Positions 54,508-63,098 of a stretch of 64,000 bases of DNA are shown here, in pieces. Numbering within the stretch: the first letter of the stretch is position 1; each line of letters opens with the position of its first letter. The notes beneath the pieces were generated by a model, which worked only from the letters and a program-made list of their open reading frames with translations, was not told the origin of the DNA and did no database searches. Source of the DNA: Comamonadaceae bacterium (GTDB taxonomy: Bacteria; Pseudomonadota; Gammaproteobacteria; Burkholderiales; Burkholderiaceae_C); the NCBI GenBank assembly GCA_947448735.1, contig CANFOS010000009.1, forward strand, positions 1 through 64,000, read 5' to 3'. The translations under genes and the position numbers were made by a program.

Positions 54508-55821
54508 ATGCAACAGGTCGCAGATCCGTTCAGCGCTAACGCCATAACCCATGAGAATCTGCAATCGCTCGTCCAAGATGGCCGCGTCCATTCTCGCGCC
54601 TACACAAATCAAGCCATCTTCGACTTGGAGATTGACCGGATTTTTCATCGGTCCTGGATCTATGTTGGACACGAGAGCGAGGTGCCAAAGCCGGGCGACT
54701 ACCAAGCCCGCCCAATAGGTCGCACGCCCGTTATCCTGGTGCGCGGCAAAGACAACAAGGTGCGGGTTCTCGTCAACCGCTGCCGCCACCGCGGCGCGCA
54801 GGTGGTAGAGACCGAGTCCGGTAACACTCGGATGTTCCGCTGCTGGTACCACGGCTGGACCTATGAATTGACCGGAGCCCTGGCGGAAGTCACCGAAAAA
54901 GGTGGCTACGGCCCCGACTTCAAGAGCGAAAACATGGGACTGGTCGAAGTGCCACGCGTAGCATCCCATCGCGGCTTCGTGTTTGCCAGCATCAAGGCGG
55001 ACGGCGAGTCGCTGGCCGAGTTCCTGGGCGGTGCCGCAGCACAATTTGACATGCTGGTGGATGCATCGCCGACCGGCGAGATTTTCCTCGACGCAGGCTC
55101 AAACAAGACCGAATACCTGGGTAACTGGAAGCTGGTCGGTATGGACGGGTACCACCCAAACTTCGTCCACGCCTCAGTGGTGGCGGGCTGGGCGCGAAAT
55201 AGCGAATCCGGTATTGGCGCAATGCACCGCGAAGATCCTTTTAGTGATGAAGCGTTAACGCTCACCCGCGACTACGGCAACGGCCACGCCATGCTGGACT
55301 TCCGGGCGCAGCGCCTGAAAAGTTACAAGAAACACGCCGAGTTTCTTTCCAAAGTGCCAGGCGGTGTGAAGTACGTTGAGGATATGCACAAGGCCTATGG
55401 GCAGGAGCGTGCAGAGTTGTTGATCAGTCTGTCGGGCGACCCGCACTTGGGCGTCTTCCCGAACCTGCAATTAATTGGCAACCAGGTGCGGATCATCACC
55501 CCGATTGCCCCGGGCATGACTCAAGTGACGATGTCGATGGTGCGCTTGGGCGGCGTGAGTGATGAGATCAACACAATGCGGGTGCGCCAGCACGAGTCGT
55601 TCTACGGTCCGGCAGGTTCCGGGTCGCCCGACGACGCCGAAATCTTTGAGCGCGTGCAGCGCGGCATGATGGCCGAGGTAAATCCATGGATTGAAATCTC
55701 GCGCGGCATGCATCGCGAATTTGTCGACACCGATGGCAGTGTGGTGGGCCGTATTACCGACGAAGTGCCTCAGCGTGGCCAGATGAAGTACTGGCTGCAT
55801 CTAATGACGCAAGCGGCATGA
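54508..55821 (+). CDS. Rieske aromatic-ring-hydroxylating dioxygenase, alpha subunit
   Basis: 437-residue catalytic subunit. Rieske ligands are Cys92, His94, Cys112 and His115 (C-R-H ... C-W-Y-H). Mononuclear iron ligands His216 and His221 and the bridging Asp213 lie in M-D-G-Y-H-P-N-F-V-H. The presence of a beta subunit and of separate ferredoxin and reductase genes indicates a three-component (class IIB/III-like) system acting on an aromatic acid or hydrocarbon to give a cis-dihydrodiol. Its stop overlaps the open frame of the beta gene. Confidence 0.95.
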   Translation: MQQVADPFSANAITHENLQSLVQDGRVHSRAYTNQAIFDLEIDRIFHRSWIYVGHESEVPKPGDYQARPIGRTPVILVRGKDNKVRVLVNRCRHRGAQVVETESGNTRMFRCWYHGWTYELTGALAEVTEKGGYGPDFKSENMGLVEVPRVASHRGFVFASIKADGESLAEFLGGAAAQFDMLVDASPTGEIFLDAGSNKTEYLGNWKLVGMDGYHPNFVHASVVAGWARNSESGIGAMHREDPFSDEALTLTRDYGNGHAMLDFRAQRLKSYKKHAEFLSKVPGGVKYVEDMHKAYGQERAELLISLSGDPHLGVFPNLQLIGNQVRIITPIAPGMTQVTMSMVRLGGVSDEINTMRVRQHESFYGPAGSGSPDDAEIFERVQRGMMAEVNPWIEISRGMHREFVDTDGSVVGRITDEVPQRGQMKYWLHLMTQAA

Positions 55822-55838
55822 TTTCTGGAGACCCCCCT

Positions 55839-56336
55839 ATGGACAATCAAAAACTGACCCAGTGGGCCGCCTTGCGTGAAGCGGAGCTGTTCTTGTTCCG
55901 AGAGGCCGAGCTCGCGGACCAACACCAGTACAAGGAGTGGTTTGCGCTGTGGACCGAGGAACTTCTTTACTGGGTGCCCTGCAATAGCGACGAAGAGGCC
56001 GTCGGTCGCAAGATCGCCTTGATCAACGACAACCGGCCTGAGCTCGACGAGCGCCTGTTCCGCCTCGGAACCAAATTCGCGCATGCGCAGAACCCGAAGT
56101 CGCGTCTGAGCCGGGTGATTGGCAACGTCGTTCTCCAGGAGTGGGATGCAGATCGCGGTGGCCGCGTGACTTCGCGCTTTAACCTGACCGAGGTCCGCGC
56201 TGGCCGCCAGCTCACATTCGCCGGACGTCAGACGCACTTGCTGGAGCGTCAGGATGGCGTGCTTCGCATGCGTGAAAAGCACGTCTACCTGGCCAACCAC
56301 GACATCCCGATGCCGAACTTGACTTTTATTATCTAA
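55839..56336 (+). CDS. aromatic-ring-hydroxylating dioxygenase, beta subunit
   Basis: 165-residue structural subunit with the cystatin-like SnoaL/NTF2 fold. E-A-E-L-F-L-F-R-E-A-x-L-x-D, W-F-A-L-W-T-E-E-L-L-Y-W-V-P and S-R-F-N-L-T-E are typical. I chose the ATG at 55839, after TGGAG and 17 bp past the alpha stop, over the upstream in-frame ATG at 55818. With alpha it should form the usual alpha3beta3 oxygenase. Confidence 0.93.
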   Translation: MDNQKLTQWAALREAELFLFREAELADQHQYKEWFALWTEELLYWVPCNSDEEAVGRKIALINDNRPELDERLFRLGTKFAHAQNPKSRLSRVIGNVVLQEWDADRGGRVTSRFNLTEVRAGRQLTFAGRQTHLLERQDGVLRMREKHVYLANHDIPMPNLTFII

Positions 56337-56356
56337 CCCACCTTAACGAGAACCAC

Positions 56357-57181
56357 ATGTCCAATACCAATCCTGAAATCGGCCACGCCATCGTTGCGGC
56401 CGGCCTTCAAACCAATTACTTAGAGTCCGGGTCAGGCGAGCCGGTGATCTTGATTCACGGCTCTGGTCCCGGGGTCACGGCCTATGCCAATTGGCGCCTG
56501 TCGATTCCGGTGCTGGCCCAGAAATACCGCGTCTTGGCACCCGATATTGCTGGCTTCGGGTATACCGAGCGCAAATCCGATACCGTCTACGATCTTGACT
56601 TCTGGGTCCGTCACCTGATCGAGTGGATGGATGCCGTAGGCGTGAAAAAGGCCCGCTTCGTGGGTAACTCGTTCGGCGGCGCGCTGACGTTAGCTCTGAC
56701 GGCGCGCCATCCGGAACGGGTGGACCGCTTCGTGTTGATGGGTGCCGCCGGCGTCGATTTTGAGGTGACCCCAGGACTGGACGCCGTTTGGGGCTATGAA
56801 CCGTCGGTTGAGAACATGCGCAAGATGGCCATGACCTTTGCCTATGACACCAGTATCATCACCGATGACTTGGTCAAGTCGCGTTACGAAGCCAGCATCC
56901 GCACCGGCTTTCACGAGACCTACTCACAAATGTTCGCGGCGCCGCGCCAGCGCCACGCAAAGGCATTGGCGACCCCCGAAGCGGATATCCGCAAGATCAC
57001 CCAGCGCGCTCTCGTGATCCATGGGCGCGACGACCAGATCGTACCTTTGTCTAACAGTCTGAAGCTGCATTCGCTGCTAAAGCACTCCGATCTGCACGTC
57101 TTTGGGGAGTGCGGCCACTGGACCCAAATTGAGCGCAAAAACCAGTTCTTGTCGCTGGTGATGGACTTCTTCGCGTCGTGA
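56357..57181 (+). CDS. alpha/beta hydrolase, meta-cleavage-product hydrolase type
   Basis: 274 residues. H-G-S-G-P-G-V-T-A-Y-A-N-W (oxyanion), V-G-N-S-F-G-G (nucleophile Ser), G-R-D-D-Q-I-V-P (Asp) and C-G-H-W-T-Q-I-E (His) match C-C bond hydrolases of aromatic routes. It is clearly related to, but distinct from, the hydrolase in cluster 1. It would follow the LigB-type dioxygenase and the amidohydrolase decarboxylase, releasing a small acid and 2-hydroxypentadienoate. Confidence 0.9.
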   Translation: MSNTNPEIGHAIVAAGLQTNYLESGSGEPVILIHGSGPGVTAYANWRLSIPVLAQKYRVLAPDIAGFGYTERKSDTVYDLDFWVRHLIEWMDAVGVKKARFVGNSFGGALTLALTARHPERVDRFVLMGAAGVDFEVTPGLDAVWGYEPSVENMRKMAMTFAYDTSIITDDLVKSRYEASIRTGFHETYSQMFAAPRQRHAKALATPEADIRKITQRALVIHGRDDQIVPLSNSLKLHSLLKHSDLHVFGECGHWTQIERKNQFLSLVMDFFAS

Positions 57182-57206
57182 ACGGTCTATCAAACAGGTG
57201 CCAGCC

Positions 57207-58178
57207 ATGAGCCAACTACCTGTGGTCGGAATGATGATCGGCGATCCCGCCGGCGTCGGCCCTGAGGTCTGCGTACGCACTGCGGCCGCACCCGAACTGG
57301 CTGGTGTATGCCGTACCGTGCTGATCGGCGACCTTGGCGTGTTGCGGCGCGCCGCCGTTGTCTGCGGCCTGAGTCTGCACTTTGAGCCTGTCACCGACCC
57401 TTCCCAGCAGCTTCCTGCTGGCGTGATCGGGGTGGTCGACCCGGGCGGCTTTGAAGTGGACCGCTGCGAAATCGGCAAGGCTTCGGCTACCTCCGGGAAC
57501 GCGGTACTGCAATGGATCGCACGCGGCGAGGAGTTGGGCAGATCCGGCCGACTGCAAGGTTTGGTGATGGGGCCGGTAGAAAGCGCTTCGCTCATGGCCA
57601 CCGGCAAGATCAAGGATATCGACGATCTGCAACCGGCTGGCACCTTCATGCTGAGAATGAGCGGCAAGCTACGGGTCGTGCCGCTGACGGAACATGTGTC
57701 TTTGAGCGATGCCATCACCATGGCAACACCAGAGCGCATCTTGCAGGTGATCGAGATGGCCAACGCGAACTTGCGCGCTTGGGGTTTCGAGAAGCCGCGA
57801 ATCGCCGTCGCCGGCATCAATCCGCACGCCATGTTCCCACAGGATCAGGAGCGTGTGAGCCCGGCTGTGGAGAAAGCACGCGCAAGCGGAATCGACGCAC
57901 ATGGGCCACTTGTGCCTGACGCGGTTTTTCGCCAGTGCATACAGGGCCAGTGGGATGTGGTGGTCACCATGTTCCACGACCAGGGTCAGATCGCAGTCAA
58001 GACGGTGGGGTTCGAAGGCGCCTGTACCGTGTATGTAGGCTTGCCTTTTGTCATGCTGAATGTGCCGCACGGCACGGCTTACGACATCGCTGGCCGCGGC
58101 GTGGCGCAGCACGCCAGCATGCTGTCGGCAGTCCGAACGGCGGCTTTGCTGGCCTCCGGCCAGCCGCTTGCGGCGTGA
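57207..58178 (+). CDS. PdxA-family dehydrogenase (possible cis-dihydrodiol carboxylate dehydrogenase)
   Basis: 323 residues; the ATG at 57207 is preferred over a GTG at 57198. G-D-P-A-G-V-G-P-E, T-E-H-V-S-L-S-D, I-N-P-H-A and F-H-D-Q-G-Q-I mark the PdxA fold with its metal-binding histidines. True PdxA works in vitamin B6 synthesis, but PdxA relatives such as TphB oxidise and decarboxylate cis-dihydrodiols of phthalate-type acids. The position beside a Rieske dioxygenase favours that role. A B6-type activity cannot be excluded. Confidence 0.87.
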   Translation: MSQLPVVGMMIGDPAGVGPEVCVRTAAAPELAGVCRTVLIGDLGVLRRAAVVCGLSLHFEPVTDPSQQLPAGVIGVVDPGGFEVDRCEIGKASATSGNAVLQWIARGEELGRSGRLQGLVMGPVESASLMATGKIKDIDDLQPAGTFMLRMSGKLRVVPLTEHVSLSDAITMATPERILQVIEMANANLRAWGFEKPRIAVAGINPHAMFPQDQERVSPAVEKARASGIDAHGPLVPDAVFRQCIQGQWDVVVTMFHDQGQIAVKTVGFEGACTVYVGLPFVMLNVPHGTAYDIAGRGVAQHASMLSAVRTAALLASGQPLAA

Positions 58179-58201
58179 GCGTCGCTCAATAAGGGACACA
58201 G

Positions 58202-58942
58202 ATGGGTCAAAAGAAAGTAGCCTTGGTGACCGGCGGCAGCGCTGGCCTCGGCGAGGAGATCGCATTGGGCCTGCAAAGCGACGGCTTTGAGGTCGTCGTA
58301 TGCGGTCGGCGCCAGAACAAACTCGACGCGATGCAAGCGCGTGGTATGGGTGCTGTCCGCTGCGATGTTGCCGACGCGACGGACGTGCAGCGCTTGAAGC
58401 AGGCGGTGGCCGAACGCCACGGCCGCTTGGACGTTCTGGTGCATTGCGCCGGCGTCGCGCTGCAGCGCAGCAGCTTCGTTGAGGCGGACATGGTCCAAGT
58501 CGAAGAGATGGTGCGTATTAACTTGCTGGGCACTCTCTACGTGGCGCAGGCCTTCATGCCCCTTCTTTACGCCAGCAGGGGCAGCTTGCTAACCTTCAGC
58601 AGCACATTGGCGCAGCGTCCGCGCGCTGGCTCGGCCGCCTATACGGCCACAAAGGGGGCAGTGGAAGCCTTCAGCCGCTCGCTCGCCATCGAGGCGGCTG
58701 CGCACGGTGCGCGGGTGAACTGCATTGCCCCCGGTCTGGTGCGCAGTGACATTTACCTGGCAGCCGGGATGTCAGGCGAGGACTACGCCAAGCTACTGCA
58801 GGCGCGTGCCGGCGAAATTCCATTAAAACGAGTGGGGGAGCCAGAGGACATTTGCGGACTGGTGTCCTATCTTGTCTCTGACAAATCCAGCTGGATCACA
58901 GGCCAGTGCTTCGGCGTCGATGGCGGGGCGATGCTGCGCTGA
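58202..58942 (+). CDS. short-chain dehydrogenase/reductase
   Basis: 246 residues. The cofactor motif T-G-G-S-A-G-L-G and catalytic Y-T-A-T-K (Tyr/Lys) with upstream Ser in F-S-S-T-L identify a classical SDR. It ends with D-G-G-A-M, as FabG-like members do. In this operon it could be the dihydrodiol dehydrogenase itself, competing with the PdxA-family protein for that assignment. Confidence 0.92.
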   Translation: MGQKKVALVTGGSAGLGEEIALGLQSDGFEVVVCGRRQNKLDAMQARGMGAVRCDVADATDVQRLKQAVAERHGRLDVLVHCAGVALQRSSFVEADMVQVEEMVRINLLGTLYVAQAFMPLLYASRGSLLTFSSTLAQRPRAGSAAYTATKGAVEAFSRSLAIEAAAHGARVNCIAPGLVRSDIYLAAGMSGEDYAKLLQARAGEIPLKRVGEPEDICGLVSYLVSDKSSWITGQCFGVDGGAMLR

Positions 58943-59928
58943 ACGCAGGTCTTAAGAACCCAAACCCTGCTTTGTCTTACGATGTCCTATTCGGAGTAAC
59001 ACTGGCCTTCTTAGCCATGGCGATCTATGGCGCCTGTATGGTGACGATTGCCGCCGCGGCTAAAGACATGAGTAGCGGGCCAGGGTCTTTTCTGGCAGCC
59101 GCCGCCGGGGTACCCGTCGGGATCGTCATCGTGCTGATGCAGTGGGCGGTCGGTCGGGAGGTCAGCGTGCCGACCCTCTGGTCCGTTGTTTCCTTCGCCC
59201 TGGCTGGCATCTGTTCGACTTATCTCGGCCGCTGGCTGGTGTTCAAGTCGATCGAGCGGCTAGGTCCGAGCGGTTCAGCCGGCCTGCAAACCATCAGTCC
59301 CTTGATCACCGCTGTATTAGGTTGGATTTTTTTGGGGGAAGTGATCGGCACCATCGGTTTCGTCGGCATCGCACTGGGAATCGCGGGGCTATTGGCCATG
59401 AGCATAGGCATTGCCCGTTCCCAGCGAAAGACGGCACCACCAGCCTTGATGATGCGGGAAGGTTCGCGGCGCAGCTTCATGTCCGTAACCCTGCTGATCG
59501 GCGTGGGCTCAGCGGCCGCCTATTCGTTAAGTCATGTGTTCCGCGCATCCGGCGTACGTCAGTGGAACGAGGCCTTGCTGGGCGCCCTGATTGGCGCTGT
59601 GGCGGGCCTGCTGGTACTGGCGCTGGCCAATCACGGGCAAATGCCTGAATACGTTCGACAGGCGCGGTCCAACCCCAAGGCGGCCCGAATCTTTTTCGGA
59701 GTCGGCTGCTGTCATTTCCTGGCTCAGGCGCTGGTCATTGCGTCCATGAAATACATCCCGGCCAGCATGGCAGCACTTATCTCGATGTGCACGCCACTGG
59801 TGGTATTGCCGGTCAGCTACTTTGCGTTAGGCAATCACGAGCGTTTGAGTTGGGTCACAGTGCTTGGCATTGCGATCACCCTGACTGGCATCACGCTGGT
59901 CATCCTGTATGGCGCACCCGCGCACTAG
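58906..59928 (+). CDS. EamA/DMT family transporter
   Basis: 340 codons from a GTG at 58906 that overlaps the SDR gene by 37 bp. The true start is uncertain: a TTG at 58972 or an ATG near 59017 would trim the polar leader. About ten transmembrane helices are arranged as two EamA repeats, each ending in a Gly-rich helix (L-G-E-V-I-G-T-I-G-F-V-G-I-A-L, then V-T-V-L-G-I-A-I-T-L-T-G-I). It probably imports or exports an intermediate or the substrate of cluster 2; direction is unknown. Confidence 0.82.
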   Translation: MLRRRWRGDAALNAGLKNPNPALSYDVLFGVTLAFLAMAIYGACMVTIAAAAKDMSSGPGSFLAAAAGVPVGIVIVLMQWAVGREVSVPTLWSVVSFALAGICSTYLGRWLVFKSIERLGPSGSAGLQTISPLITAVLGWIFLGEVIGTIGFVGIALGIAGLLAMSIGIARSQRKTAPPALMMREGSRRSFMSVTLLIGVGSAAAYSLSHVFRASGVRQWNEALLGALIGAVAGLLVLALANHGQMPEYVRQARSNPKAARIFFGVGCCHFLAQALVIASMKYIPASMAALISMCTPLVVLPVSYFALGNHERLSWVTVLGIAITLTGITLVILYGAPAH

Positions 59929-59956
59929 TTTTAACTGACTCTTAGAGGAGACACAC

Positions 59957-60937
59957 ATGAATCGTCGAAGCTTCAACACTGCTGCGATGGCGACTTGCGC
60001 CGTCGGCATTCTGCCTGACTTTGCGTGGGCGCAGACACCGTACCCGAACAAGCCGGTCAAGTTCATCGTGCCTTATGCGGCCGGTGGCCAGCCCGACGTG
60101 ATCGCCCGCGTGTTGACACCCCAGCTCAGCGAGCGACTCGGCCAGCCGGTAGTGGTGGAAAACCGGCCTGGTGCTTCCGGCGCAGCCGCCTACAACGGGC
60201 TGCTGCAAAGCACGCCCACAGATGGCCACGCATTCATCCTGTCCGACGGAGCCATGCTTTCTATCAGCCCGCATATCAACAAGGGAACCAACTACAAGCT
60301 GGGAAAGGATTTGCTGCCAGTCGCCTTGGTCGGCCGCTCGTCGCTGTACTTGGTGGCCCATCCAAAGACCGGGGTCAATACGCTCCAGGACTTTGTAGCG
60401 GCGGTGCGCAAGAAGCCTGGCGAATACACCTATGGATCCTCTGGCATCGGCAGCAATCATCAACTCACGATGGAGGCCTTGAAGGCGGCTCTTAACCTCG
60501 ACATCCGACACGTGCCCTACCGCGGATCGGGGCAGTCGACGCCGGCTCTTGTCAGTGGTCAGGTCGACTTCTCGATTGCCGCCATGCCGTCGATCGCTGG
60601 CTTTGTGCAGAACGGACAAGTGAAGGTGCTGGCTTCGAATGCGGCCAACCGTTCGCCGCTGGCACCAGACGTGCCGCTGATTGCTGAATTGGTGCCGGGT
60701 TTTGACTTTGCCACGATCCTCACCGTGCTTGCCGCCGCCGGCACGCCAACCATCGCCATTGACCGGGTCAGTCGCGAGCTCGCCGAAGTGGTGAAGCTAC
60801 CGGATGTGGTGAAGCGTCTGTACGGCGCTGCGGTGGAACCGATCGGCGGCGGACCCTCCGAGCTAGGCAAGGCACTGGAGCGCGAAATAGAGGTGATGGC
60901 GCGAGCCGTCCAAGCGGCGCAGCTGAAGGCGGAGTAG
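59957..60937 (+). CDS. Bug-family periplasmic substrate-binding protein
   Basis: 326 residues with a strong ribosome site (AGAGGAGAC). The signal peptide ends near A-W-A-Q. V-K-F-I-V-P-Y-A-A-G-G, V-V-V-E-N-R-P-G-A-S-G and H-V-P-Y-R-G-S-G-Q are typical. It resembles the Bug protein at 53.5 kb more than those of cluster 1. It ends the tightly packed rightward arm; nearly 600 bp without a clear gene follow. Confidence 0.9.
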   Translation: MNRRSFNTAAMATCAVGILPDFAWAQTPYPNKPVKFIVPYAAGGQPDVIARVLTPQLSERLGQPVVVENRPGASGAAAYNGLLQSTPTDGHAFILSDGAMLSISPHINKGTNYKLGKDLLPVALVGRSSLYLVAHPKTGVNTLQDFVAAVRKKPGEYTYGSSGIGSNHQLTMEALKAALNLDIRHVPYRGSGQSTPALVSGQVDFSIAAMPSIAGFVQNGQVKVLASNAANRSPLAPDVPLIAELVPGFDFATILTVLAAAGTPTIAIDRVSRELAEVVKLPDVVKRLYGAAVEPIGGGPSELGKALEREIEVMARAVQAAQLKAE

Positions 60938-61523
60938 CAACACCGCGCCGGTACAGGAACTCGCGGCTAGCCACTTTGCACCGGTGGAAAGAACAACACC
61001 GGCCACGCTGTGAGACCTGACTGGTTTACGTTTCGCTTGAGCTTAAAGTGCCGATACAAACCCTTGTCAAGGTCAAGGTAAATCTTGAGGTTGCGGCAAT
61101 CACTGAGTATCGGAAGATAAAGCGCACCCAGACCACCGACGATGGTGAAGGCGTTACTGATGATTTGGAACGGTGTTGATGTCAGCCTGAGCTTTGGCCA
61201 GATGACAGTGATTTTTCGGAGTTGCCTGGCGCAAGTGGGGCCAAGGACCCAATTCTGGAAAAGGTCTGCTGGGCTGTGGGAAGTCCACTACACCGTCTGC
61301 GGTAGTGTCTAGGCCAAGACGCTGCGCGCGCCAGGCCGACGCAGGCGGGGTTGAGCCGACCATCACCACCATCTCGACGTAGCGGCCATGTCGCAAGATA
61401 ATCGGGCTAAAATCGTGACCGTTCGTCGTGCTTCACGACGCGCCCTTCGGATGCGCTCACCTGTGCAGAATCGGGCGACGCGCGCCACTTCTGCTCTTGT
61501 TTCAGTCTCAGGAGAACGAATCT
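60938..61523. other. 586 bp region without a recognisable intact gene
   Basis: Between the last Bug gene and the VOC gene. On the minus strand an open stretch of about 85 codons (roughly 61230 down to 60969) without a good start reads like protein (I-V-G-G-L-G-A-L-Y-L-P-I-L-S-D, then K-I-Y-L-D-L-D-K-G-L-Y), suggesting a decayed gene I cannot name. The last 100 bp should contain the VOC promoter. No terminator hairpin with a T run is obvious. Confidence 0.4.
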
Positions 61524-62144
61524 ATGAAAAGCCATTCCCCTATGCGCGCTCGTCACAGCGAGGCCCCTGCCAGCCGCGGCATTCATCACTTGGCACTCAA
61601 CACCGACGACATGAAAGGCACGGTGGAGTTTTACACGAAGGTCCTCGGTATGCCCCTATTGCATGCGTTGCGCGTTCCACCAGGCGTCGGCGTAGGCGCA
61701 GGCAACCGCGGAAATCCGCCATTCGAAAACCTGCGCCACTACTTTTTCGACGCAGGCGGCGACACGATGGTGGCGTTCTTTGAGTTTCCTGTAGGGGCAG
61801 TCGGCCAAGGCGATCGCAATACGCTAGCGGCCATGCAACATTGTTCATTCACCACAACTAAAGCCCAGTTCGACATTCTTCACGAAAGTCTGAAAGCCAA
61901 TGGTGTGCCGCTGATCGGCCCGATTCCGGTAGGCGCGCAGACATGGTCAATTTATTTCTTTGATCCCAATGGCATTCGGTTGGAGTATTCCTGGCAGGAA
62001 CACGATGGCGAGAACGTGCGCGTGGTTGAACGTTGGACCCAAACTCAGGATGAAATCCGCGAGGAGCTCGAGACGCTTACTGACGATTCAAGTTGGATCC
62101 AATCGAAGACCGCCCACCTTCCTGCCACGCGAGAAAGTGCCTGA
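61524..62144 (+). CDS. VOC superfamily (glyoxalase/extradiol dioxygenase-like) protein
   Basis: 206 residues from the ATG at 61524, after CAGGAGAAC; the open frame runs back to 61428 but the upstream part is not family-like. A G-I-H-H-L-A-L-N-T start, F-Y-T-K-V-L-G-M and the final Glu in N-G-I-R-L-E-Y-S-W give a single VOC module with likely metal ligands. A role as isomerase, lyase or dioxygenase in cluster 2 is possible. It is convergent with the FAH-family gene. Confidence 0.85.
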   Translation: MKSHSPMRARHSEAPASRGIHHLALNTDDMKGTVEFYTKVLGMPLLHALRVPPGVGVGAGNRGNPPFENLRHYFFDAGGDTMVAFFEFPVGAVGQGDRNTLAAMQHCSFTTTKAQFDILHESLKANGVPLIGPIPVGAQTWSIYFFDPNGIRLEYSWQEHDGENVRVVERWTQTQDEIREELETLTDDSSWIQSKTAHLPATRESA

Positions 62145-62198
62145 AAGTGTTTCAGGTAGGCGCGGCGGTCACGCGTACCGTCGCCTTGTAGTTCTCGA

Positions 62199-63074
62199 TC
62201 AGTGCACCTGCACCGACATATTTCCGATGCCCTCTATGTTTGCTTCAATGGTGTCACCGGTCTTGACCGGTCCAACACCAGCCGGTGTGCCTGTGTAGAT
62301 CAGATCACCAGGTTCGAGGGTGTAGAAGGATGACGCGAACTCGATCAGTCTTGGAATGTCGTAGATCAGTTGTTGGGTGCTCGCGTTCTGACGAGATTCA
62401 CCGTTGACGGACAGCGCAAGTCGGACATCACCGGGATCACCAAACTCGTCGGCTGTGACCATCCACGGCCCAAGTACGGCATAGGTGTCGATGGACTTCC
62501 TGAATCCGGCGAATTGCGGCCCGCGCAGTGTCATGTCCAGTCCGATGCAATAGCCCGCCACGTATCCAAGCGCGTCATCCCGGGAAATGTGGGTGCCTTT
62601 TTTTCCAATGACTGCCACCAGTTCCACTTCGTGATCGTTGCGGTTTTCCATGTCCGTGAATGGTTGACGCAGTTTGACCCCTTGGCTCGGGCCGACCAGA
62701 GACGAGCGGGCCTTGAGGAAAAGCCCCCACTTGTAGATGGCGGCACCGCCCATGTCGCGTCCGTGCGCCAGCGATGCGTTGGCTGATACCTCGTTGATGT
62801 GGTCGTGGTAGTTGATCGGGGCACCGATGATTTTCCCTGGATTAGCCACCGGCGCAAGCAGCTTTACCTTGTGAAGGGCAAGCTTTCTGGCCGTGGGTAG
62901 TTCGGCGCGTATGGCACGCTTGATCTTAGGCAGTTCCTTGATCAGCAGGTCGTATCCGGGCAGCGGATAAGTTTGCATCCCCAGCACTTCCAGCGCGCGT
63001 GTCACATCGGACACAACCCCCTTTTCCAGATCGACCACGCCGAGCCGGTTGTTGTTGAATCTGCAGATCTTCAT
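62199..63074 (-). CDS. fumarylacetoacetate hydrolase (FAH) family protein
   Basis: 291 residues. The C-terminal FAH domain has metal-binding H-E-V-E-L-V, the D-M-T-L-R segment and the closing G-D-L-I-Y-T-G-T-P-A-G-V-G-P. Family members hydrolyse, decarboxylate or isomerise acylpyruvates and oxo-dienedioates. It is part of a leftward group with a SnoaL-like gene and a second FAH gene at the window edge. The N-terminal 70 residues form the usual small cap domain. Confidence 0.9.
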   Translation of the reverse strand: MKICRFNNNRLGVVDLEKGVVSDVTRALEVLGMQTYPLPGYDLLIKELPKIKRAIRAELPTARKLALHKVKLLAPVANPGKIIGAPINYHDHINEVSANASLAHGRDMGGAAIYKWGLFLKARSSLVGPSQGVKLRQPFTDMENRNDHEVELVAVIGKKGTHISRDDALGYVAGYCIGLDMTLRGPQFAGFRKSIDTYAVLGPWMVTADEFGDPGDVRLALSVNGESRQNASTQQLIYDIPRLIEFASSFYTLEPGDLIYTGTPAGVGPVKTGDTIEANIEGIGNMSVQVH

Positions 63075-63098
63075 GGTGTGACGTCCTTGGTTTGGTGG

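Noticed and set aside
61388-61783. 131-codon plus-strand open frame overlapping the VOC gene start
   Set aside because: Arg-rich, lacks a ribosome site, and overlaps a VOC gene with a clear start and family motifs.
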